41,595 bases of DNA from an uncultured Peptococcaceae bacterium (GTDB taxonomy: Bacteria; Bacillota; Dehalobacteriia; UBA4068). The notes below the pieces were generated by a model. The model had not been told where the DNA came from, searched no databases, and saw only the letters and a list, made by a program, of their open reading frames with translations. Of the stretch, positions 18,577 through 24,283 are shown in pieces. Location of the stretch: contig CASEQE010000044.1 of the NCBI GenBank assembly GCA_949289995.1, positions 1 to 41,595 on the forward strand, given 5' to 3'. A program made the position numbers and the translations under genes. Every line of letters starts with the position of its first letter. The stretch's first letter is position 1.

Positions 18577-18666
18577 CCGCTTCGGTCTATGCCTAGGACA
18601 TGTTCCTATGGCCGAAACGGCTTCCTTTGGAGGGGGATGCGAGTAGAATTCCTATAGCCTACTCGC
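18577..18666 (+). promoter_or_regulatory. Structured leader RNA upstream of the corrinoid-protein gene
   Basis: Hairpin 1 pairs CCGCTTCGG (18577-18585) with CCGAAACGG (18612-18620, one mismatch). It has a 6-base bulge and an inner CCTAGGA...TCCTA-GG stem with a 5-base loop. Hairpin 2 pairs GCGAGTAG (18639-18646) with CTACTCGC (18659-18666). TTCCTAT[G/A]GCC occurs twice, in the 3' arm of hairpin 1 and in the loop of hairpin 2, so TAGGA (18594-18598) has two possible partners. No riboswitch class was recognised; there is no B12 box. There is no T run, so control, if any, would be translational or by stability. Confidence 0.5.
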
Positions 18667-18695
18667 AGCTAAAATAAAAAATGGAGGTATGTTTT

Positions 18696-19334
18696 ATGGA
18701 AGAAAGTATCAACAAATTAATTGAAGCCATCATGGATGGCGACGACGAAGTATCCGCTGAAGCGGCACAGGAAATTGTTGATGCCAAAGCGGATCTGAAA
18801 CCCGTTATTGACAAACTCACCGAAGCTATGCGTGAACTGGGCCGTCAATTCGAAGCTATGGAAATTTTCCTGCCCGAAATGATTCTGTCCGCCGACGCCA
18901 TGGTTGCTGCTATGGACATCTTTGGACCTATCCTCGCTGAAAGCGGCGACATCCAAAAGAAAGGTACCGTCGTTATGGGCACCGCCCCTGGCGATATGCA
19001 TGAAATCGGCAAAAACATCGTCGTCACCGTTTTGACCGCTGATGGTTTTGACGTAGTTGACCTTGGCAAAAACGTCCCCGCCATTGAATTTGTTAACAAA
19101 GCCGTTGAAACCAATGCCGACATCATCGGCGTTTCCGCTTTGATGACCACCACCATGCCTGGTGCGACCGAAGTGATCAACATTTTGAAAGACAAAGGCC
19201 TGTATGGCAAATACAAAGTTATCGTTGGTGGCGCTCCCACCAATCCCGACTGGGCGAAATCTATCGGTGCTGACGGTTGGTCCGAAAGCGCTGCCGAAGC
19301 CGTTGTTTTGGTTAACAAATTAATGGGAAATTAA
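18696..19334 (+). CDS. Corrinoid (B12-binding) methyl-carrier protein, MtmC/MtbC/MttC-like
   Basis: A 212-aa methyl carrier that shuttles the methyl group on cobalt between two methyltransferases. Residues 1-85 form the helical cap domain (EAMEIFLPEMILSADAM). Residues 88-212 are the B12-binding Rossmann domain with the base-off motif D100-M-H102-E-I-G105, so His102 is the predicted lower cobalt ligand. Supporting segments are VSALMTTTM (146-154), VGGAPT (177-182) and GADGW (191-195). The start at 18696 has GGAGGT seven bases upstream; the ATG at 18681 lies within that ribosome site and is rejected. It is 15 bases upstream of the MtmB-like gene, a one-to-one pairing typical of dedicated methyltransferase pairs. 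Confidence 0.94.
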   Translation: MEESINKLIEAIMDGDDEVSAEAAQEIVDAKADLKPVIDKLTEAMRELGRQFEAMEIFLPEMILSADAMVAAMDIFGPILAESGDIQKKGTVVMGTAPGDMHEIGKNIVVTVLTADGFDVVDLGKNVPAIEFVNKAVETNADIIGVSALMTTTMPGATEVINILKDKGLYGKYKVIVGGAPTNPDWAKSIGADGWSESAAEAVVLVNKLMGN

Positions 19335-19349
19335 TGGGGGTGTAAGTAA

Positions 19350-20726
19350 ATGGCAGTTAGACTTTGGGAAGTAATGGAACGGGCTCAAAACGGCCCCTTC
19401 ATGGAAGAAAATTATTTTGTTAAAAAAAGCTTGATGCCGACCATCAAAAAATTGATCCGCAAATATGAAATTAAAGCGGATTTGTCCAAACCGGTTCTGA
19501 CCGATGACGCTTTGGCCGATAAAATTTGGCAAGCTGGTAAAGAATTATTCCTCACCGTCGGCGTTTACAACCAAGATACCCATCGCGTAATTAAATTCGA
19601 AGAACGGGAAGTTAACGAAGCTCTGTTTGCTGCTCCTTCCTATTACCTGGTCGGCGGCAACCATGACCTGCGTTACTTTGGTCACCGCAAAGTCGAAGAT
19701 ACCGCGAAACCCTTCATCATCATGAGCCCGGACATCACTTATGACGAAGAAATCTTCTTCTCCGCCTGCTTGTCCTACTTCAAAGAACCCTTGCTGGATG
19801 GTATCTGCTCTCCGTTGTTGGGCGACTTCATGGGCCGTCCCATGACCTCTCACTTCCCGCTGGAAATCGGCGGTTCCATGCACCACGCCATGACTTTGAG
19901 AGAAACCGCTCGTTTGGCCGGCCGTCCCGACACCTTCTTCGTAGCTGTCGGTACTGCTGAATCCGATATGGCCCAAATCGCGGTCAGCAACGATCAATGG
20001 GGCGTTCGCGCCAATGATGCCCGTCTGTGCGGCGGTATCACCGAATTGATGACCAACAACCAAATGCTCAACAAAGCTATCCATTACAACCAAATGGGTA
20101 ACTTGTGCGCCATCCTGCCCGGCGCCATTTACGGCGGTTATGCCGGCGGCGCTGAAGGTACCGCGATTCTCCAAGTGGCCTTCATCCTCCAAGGTTTGTG
20201 CGTATACGGCGCTTCCTTCTCTCAAAACTTCCCCTTCCATCTCTTGTATGGTTCCAACACCGGTAGAGAGATGCTGTGGATCATCAGCGCCTACACCCAA
20301 GCGGTTGCCCGCAACACGCATTTGGTCAACGACTCCAACTGCTTCGCCAATGCCGGCCCCATGACCGACATGTTGTTCTATGAAGGCGCTGCCCATGCTA
20401 TTTCCAGCGTCGTTTCCGGTAACAACCTGTGGACCTGCGCTCCTTGCCGCAATAAGATCCACAATCATGGTACTCCCTTGGAAGCCCGCTTTGCCGCCGA
20501 AGTTGCGCATAGCGTCGTAGCCCAAGGCATGACCCGTGAACAAGCCAGTGATGTCTGCAACAAACTCTTAGCTAAATACGAAGAGAAAATCCCGCATGAC
20601 AACTATGGCGTACCCTATCAAGAAGCTTACGACGTACTCAAATGCGTTCCGAAGCCCGAATACCTGGATCTGTTCTACAAATGTAAAGAAGAAGTTGCCA
20701 AGATGGGCGTCAACTTCGTTTACTAA
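19350..20726 (+). CDS. MtmB-family corrinoid methyltransferase without pyrrolysine
   Basis: This 458-aa protein has the length of archaeal monomethylamine methyltransferase MtmB and shares its landmarks as I recall them: early DTHRVIKF (77-84), MAGRP-like LAGRP (189-193), GGYAGGxE (262-269), GSxxxRE (301-307), AGPxTxM (335-341) and a matching C-terminal YDVL-PxxEY segment. In MtmB a Pyl (amber codon) sits a few residues after AGRP, near position 202; here the frame reads straight through as VAVG (198-201) with sense codons GCT and GTC. MtmB converts methylamine and a Co(I) corrinoid to methyl-Co(III) and ammonia, but its Pyl is thought to bind the amine, so substrate or mechanism must differ here. 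The corrinoid protein is immediately upstream and a strong terminator follows. The ATG follows GGGGGTG. Confidence 0.85.
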   Translation: MAVRLWEVMERAQNGPFMEENYFVKKSLMPTIKKLIRKYEIKADLSKPVLTDDALADKIWQAGKELFLTVGVYNQDTHRVIKFEEREVNEALFAAPSYYLVGGNHDLRYFGHRKVEDTAKPFIIMSPDITYDEEIFFSACLSYFKEPLLDGICSPLLGDFMGRPMTSHFPLEIGGSMHHAMTLRETARLAGRPDTFFVAVGTAESDMAQIAVSNDQWGVRANDARLCGGITELMTNNQMLNKAIHYNQMGNLCAILPGAIYGGYAGGAEGTAILQVAFILQGLCVYGASFSQNFPFHLLYGSNTGREMLWIISAYTQAVARNTHLVNDSNCFANAGPMTDMLFYEGAAHAISSVVSGNNLWTCAPCRNKIHNHGTPLEARFAAEVAHSVVAQGMTREQASDVCNKLLAKYEEKIPHDNYGVPYQEAYDVLKCVPKPEYLDLFYKCKEEVAKMGVNFVY

Positions 20727-20752
20727 TCCTTATTCAAACACTTTTGTATGGC

Positions 20753-20805
20753 ATGAGGCCAAGAGGTTATCACTTCTTGGCCTCATCTTATAAAGATTTT
20801 TTTTT
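20753..20805 (+). terminator. Terminator of the corrinoid protein-MtmB-like operon
   Basis: A perfect 12-bp stem (ATGAGGCCAAGA at 20753-20764 with TCTTGGCCTCAT at 20775-20786) is followed by CTTATAAAGA and a run of ten T. The T run is slightly distant but the hairpin is very stable. Confidence 0.8.
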
Positions 20806-20840
20806 GTATCAAATTTTATACTGAGAGGAAGGTATGCAAC

Positions 20841-21944
20841 ATGGCAAATGTTAAAGGCGCTGAACTGGTAAGACCCTTTATTTTGGAAATCGACCCCAAT
20901 TTACCGGAACAAACCAACGAAGAATTAAAAGAAGAGTTCAATTTAAAAGAAGTATTATCTTTTAATTGCAATGAAAATCCTTTGGGCACCTCTCCTAAAG
21001 CGATTGCCGCAATTCAGGAACATGCCAAAGACGTATTTCTTTATCCGGATGCCACCTGCACCGCCCTGCGCCGCAAAGTAGCCAAAGCAAACGGCATAGA
21101 TGAAATGCAAGTACTGTTTGGTAACGGCGCAGATAACGTTTTATTGATGCTGGCGGAAACCTTCCTGAACGAAGGGGATGAAATGATTGTCGGTAGTCCC
21201 CATTTCTTTGTATATGGTTCCGTGGTGCAATTGGTGGGCGGAAAACTGGTTATGGTTCCCCTCAAAGACTACACTGTAGATTTGAAAGCAATTAAAGCAG
21301 CGATTACCCCGAAAACCAAAATCGTTATGATCTGCAATCCCAATAACCCCACCGGTACCATTGTAACAGAAGAAGAAGTAAAAGAATTTATGAAGGATAT
21401 TCCGGAGCATGTTATTGTGGTATTTGATGAAGCATATGCGGAATTTGTCGATGCCAGCAATTATCCGAAAACCATTCAATACGTAAAAGGCGGACAAAAG
21501 GTTTTGATCATTCGTACTCTGTCGAAGATTTTTGGTATGGCTGGCTGCCGTATCGGTTACATTATGGGGCCGGAATATTTAATCGAATTGATGCGCCGGG
21601 TTGTGGAATATTTTGCCGTTAATCGTTTGGCTCAAGAAGGGGCTTTGGCAGCAATGGATGACGAAGACTTCCTCCATAAAACTTTAGCGGTCAACAAAGA
21701 AGGTAAAGAATATTTGACCAAAGAATTTACGGCGATGGGCTTCACCTGCCAACCTTCCCATACCAACTTTATCTTTGTCGACTTCCATCAAGATGCCAAA
21801 GCAATTAGCAACAAACTGCGTCAACAAGGTTTGCTTATTGCCACCGGCGGTGGTTGGAATTGTCCTACCTGTGCCAGAATTAGTATTGGCACCATGGAAA
21901 TGAACAAAAAATTGGTGGCGGCTTTCAAAGAACTGTTAGCCTAA
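20841..21944 (+). CDS. HisC-like class I/II aminotransferase
   Basis: A 367-aa PLP enzyme of the histidinol-phosphate aminotransferase/CobD group. CNENPLGTSPKA (43-54), NPNNPTG (166-172), DEAYAEF (196-202), TLSKIFGMAGCRIGY (226-240, PLP lysine K229) and RISIGTMEMN (346-355, carboxylate-binding Arg) are all in place. The segment before that Arg carries an unusual WNCPTCA CxxC. No his gene is nearby, so histidine synthesis is not supported by context; other HisC-like proteins act on aromatic amino acids, threonine phosphate (CobD) or phosphonates. It follows a terminator, so it may be separately transcribed, but it faces the same way as the methyltransferase genes. The ATG follows GAGAGGAAGG. 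Confidence 0.85.
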   Translation: MANVKGAELVRPFILEIDPNLPEQTNEELKEEFNLKEVLSFNCNENPLGTSPKAIAAIQEHAKDVFLYPDATCTALRRKVAKANGIDEMQVLFGNGADNVLLMLAETFLNEGDEMIVGSPHFFVYGSVVQLVGGKLVMVPLKDYTVDLKAIKAAITPKTKIVMICNPNNPTGTIVTEEEVKEFMKDIPEHVIVVFDEAYAEFVDASNYPKTIQYVKGGQKVLIIRTLSKIFGMAGCRIGYIMGPEYLIELMRRVVEYFAVNRLAQEGALAAMDDEDFLHKTLAVNKEGKEYLTKEFTAMGFTCQPSHTNFIFVDFHQDAKAISNKLRQQGLLIATGGGWNCPTCARISIGTMEMNKKLVAAFKELLA

Positions 21945-22018
21945 GCGATTGCCATAATAAACCATGTACTTTGACCTTTCTATCAGAGATTGACAAAGGC
22001 AAATAATTGGGAAATAAT

Positions 22019-22057
22019 AAAGCGACGGTAAGGTCATTTTGATCATACCGTCGCTTT
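22019..22057. terminator. Bidirectional terminator between aminotransferase and sigma-factor genes
   Basis: A perfect 12-bp stem (AAAGCGACGGTA at 22019-22030 with TACCGTCGCTTT at 22046-22057) lies between convergent genes, with TTTATTAT following on either strand. The rest of 21945-22169 shows no gene. Confidence 0.75.
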
Positions 22058-22169
22058 ATTATAAAAAAGGATATATATAAACGTCATATTATATAGCTAT
22101 GTTGAAGCCACTATCCAGAATTGGACATAAATATCGCCATCACCAGCTACAAAAACCATTAGGTTGTTA

Positions 22170-22589
22170 TCACATTTTTTCAGATATAATATCAGCAATT
22201 TGTGCCAACTTCATATCTTCAAAAAAACGAAGAATAATAACGGTTCTTAATTTTGGGGATAGTTTATCAATAGCTGAATACAGGGTAATGTATTCATCCC
22301 TATCCGTAGGATCATCCCCGGCAATATGGACATCCGACAAATCATCCCAATACAATACATCTTCTTTTCTACGAATATGGGAAATACTGACATTAATTAA
22401 AATCCTATAAAACCAGGTTTCCAGGTATTGTTTATTACGTAGAGAGTCGATATGTTGAAAGGCTTTCGTAATTGCCTCATACAGTATATCTAATGCATCT
22501 TCCCGATTTTTTGTATACGCAAAACCAATCCGGTAATATTTTGTTTTATTTTCCTCGATCACATGGATCAATTCTTGTTCCGTATTCAA
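22170..22589 (-). pseudogene. ECF-type sigma-70 factor, truncated in region 4
   Basis: The 139-aa product has sigma region 2 (YYRIGFAYTKNREDALDILYEAITKAF...LETWFYRILINVSISHIRR) and the start of region 4 (LSPKLRTVIILRFFEDMKLAQIADII). It ends at SEKM, before the second helix of the HTH that reads the -35 element. Continuing on the minus strand in any frame gives no NTVKSRL-like sequence, and two stops follow at once. The start appears to be TTG at 22589 after AGAGGA; no ATG fits. It is the last gene of a three-gene unit after the SGNH hydrolase and lipoprotein genes. Most likely a decayed or clipped gene at the edge of a laterally gained cassette; a functional short sigma is possible but unlikely. 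Confidence 0.75.
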
Positions 22590-22603
22590 AACCTTGTCCT
22601 CTT

Positions 22604-23068
22604 CTAGTCTTTATTCACATAGTTTTCAATGATTTCTTCAACTTGATCGCTTGAGGAAACGCAAACCACCACATATTGGTTTAATTGTTTTACCGTGGCA
22701 TGGGACAATTTATCGATTTCTTGCGGCATATAGGACATAAAGTTTTCTTTTTGTTCCTCCACTCGCGCTTGCGCTTTATTCCATGCGTCTTTAGCTTGTT
22801 CGGAAGTCGCAAATGCAAATACGGCGACTTCCTCTGCCGTAGCTCCGCTTCCAACATATACCCATGCTTCTTCTGCATCTTCAATACCATACAATATTTT
22901 TATCATAGTAGAATCCACTGGGTTTAGCTCATCCTCAAAATCTATTTCTGTCAGTAATGCTTCTGCTAAAGCTTGCGTATCTAGATAGACGTTCTCCTGT
23001 TTTGCAGAACAGCCGCAAAGTAACATGCCGGCGATTAAAATGCAAACGATTGTTGCTCGTGTTTTCAT
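22604..23068 (-). CDS. Lipoprotein of the DUF4358 type
   Basis: A 154-aa secreted protein. It starts MKTRATIVCILIAGMLLCGC, a lipoprotein signal with lipobox LCGC (Cys near residue 20). The mature part is acidic, with features of DUF4358 (GIEDAEEAWVYVGSGATAEEVAVFAF, then a helix with Gln/Lys). Such proteins commonly accompany SGNH hydrolases and acyltransferases in gut Firmicutes; function unknown. The start at 23068 has AAAGGAAG upstream. It overlaps neither neighbour after this correction and lies between the hydrolase and the truncated sigma factor. Confidence 0.75.
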   Translation of the reverse strand: MKTRATIVCILIAGMLLCGCSAKQENVYLDTQALAEALLTEIDFEDELNPVDSTMIKILYGIEDAEEAWVYVGSGATAEEVAVFAFATSEQAKDAWNKAQARVEEQKENFMSYMPQEIDKLSHATVKQLNQYVVVCVSSSDQVEEIIENYVNKD

Positions 23069-23084
23069 ACTCGTATCTTCCTTT

Positions 23085-23948
23085 CTATCCAACCGTATGG
23101 TTTTTTAAATAATCCAACCATTTTTCACAATATGCCTTTTTCAGATGAATACCATCTGTGGCGGCTTCTTCCGGTAAAGCTCCATCTTTATCCACGAGAA
23201 CGCTAGCCACATCAAGATAATAGATGCATTCTTGTTCTGCCATAGCCTGGATTAAATCATTATATTCTTTAATTTTTTCATTTTTAATATAAGAATGGTT
23301 TGCAGAAACTTCATCAGAAACAGGTATAATTTGCTGCACATAAATAATTGCTTGCGGGTTTATCTTCTGAATTTCATCAATAACTCTTTTATAATGTTCA
23401 ATAAAAACGTCCCTGTAAGGCCAACCCGTTTCATTAATACCCAAGGCAATATATGCTTTGGTAAAAGTGGTGTTCCTCAATGCTTCTATAATTGTAACTT
23501 TTTCATTACTTTGCACAATCGCAGGTTGTGTAAAAACCGTATCCACAGTAAGTCCTTTATAAGTATATGCAATCGTATCAGATAAACCGGTATTTACAAG
23601 TAGTCCCTCTGTTCTAGAATCGCCAATAAATACGGCATCTTTAAAATAATCGTCTGCTACTGCTTCGGATAGTGGAACCGGCTCTGCATAATTATATTCT
23701 TTCTCCAGCGCTCCATTGTCTTTTGAAGGAAAATAAATCGTTGTTTGTTCCTTTTCATCTCTGGTTTGCAGTATATTCTCTGTACCTAAACTAACCGGCG
23801 TTTTAAAAATAGCTATACATGAAACTATCGCTAAAATAAAGACTATAAAGGCAAACAACCAATGCAAAATTCTTGGTTTTCGGCGTCGACGTTTTCGCTT
23901 GCCTAGTAAATCATAATATGGATTATCATCAACATAATATCTATACAC
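23085..23948 (-). CDS. Membrane-anchored SGNH/GDSL-type hydrolase
   Basis: About 287 aa. A very basic cytoplasmic stretch (GKRKRRRRKPR) is followed by one membrane segment (ILHWLFAFIVFILAIVSCIA, about residues 27-46), then an extracellular SGNH domain. Catalytic blocks are FIGDSRTEG (Ser about 111), ALGINETGW and DGIHLKKAY near the end (Asp/His). SGNH proteins of this layout are often esterases or O-acetyl hydrolases acting on wall sugars; the substrate is unknown. The start is probably GTG at 23948 with AAGGTGG 7-8 bases upstream; another GTG at 23960 is possible. First gene of the AT-rich cassette. Confidence 0.8.
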   Translation of the reverse strand: MYRYYVDDNPYYDLLGKRKRRRRKPRILHWLFAFIVFILAIVSCIAIFKTPVSLGTENILQTRDEKEQTTIYFPSKDNGALEKEYNYAEPVPLSEAVADDYFKDAVFIGDSRTEGLLVNTGLSDTIAYTYKGLTVDTVFTQPAIVQSNEKVTIIEALRNTTFTKAYIALGINETGWPYRDVFIEHYKRVIDEIQKINPQAIIYVQQIIPVSDEVSANHSYIKNEKIKEYNDLIQAMAEQECIYYLDVASVLVDKDGALPEEAATDGIHLKKAYCEKWLDYLKNHTVG

Positions 23949-24035
23949 TATGATTTCCACCTTTCTTCCCTTTTCGTCTTTCTATAAATTTAGACGCGGT
24001 ATAAGGTGAAAAAGTTAATTTTTTTCCCCTTTTTT

Positions 24036-24089
24036 TAGCATGAAGAAAAGCGTAATCCTATATACAAGATTACGCTTTTCTTCATGCTA
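24036..24089. repeat. Perfect 22-bp inverted repeat
   Basis: TAGCATGAAGAAAAGCGTAATC (24036-24057) is exactly complementary to 24068-24089 around a 10-base AT-rich loop. It stands in the 335-base gap between the SGNH gene and the SLH protein gene. No T run follows on the minus strand (A/G-rich there), and only a late T5 follows on the plus strand, so it is not a classic terminator of the upstream minus-strand gene. Smaller inverted repeats (CGGCA-TGCCG near 24167; CCCAG...CTGGG near 24210-24240) and no ORF are seen in the rest of the gap. Confidence 0.8.
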
Positions 24090-24283
24090 ATTACCATTTT
24101 TCATTTTGGACAGGCGTATTAGGATTTGATCTAAGTCAAATATAGATTCAAAAAAACCATATGGACGGCATATATTGCCGCTATTTCGCCTCATATGACA
24201 CATGACGAAACCCAGGCTTTGCTGCCGCTATGCCGTTCTGGGAATAAAACGTCTATCCATTTTAATAACCGCAAAATCACTCT

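Noticed and set aside
18577..18666. Cobalamin or folate riboswitch in the corrinoid-protein leader
   Set aside because: No B12 box (AGYCAGRARACC-like) and no THF riboswitch core; kept only as an unassigned structured leader.
19545..20543. 332-codon open frame on the minus strand opposite the MtmB-like gene
   Set aside because: Composition is Gly/His/Gln/Val-rich as expected from the complement of a codon-biased gene, there is no ribosome site, and the plus-strand protein is clearly real.
19350..20726. Possible amber (TAG) pyrrolysine codon in the MtmB-like gene
   Set aside because: The frame was read through; there is no in-frame TAG, and the Pyl position carries GCT/GTC.
22099..22410. 103-codon plus-strand frame at the sigma-factor end
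   Set aside because: Antisense to the truncated sigma gene, no ribosome site, crosses no recognisable domain.
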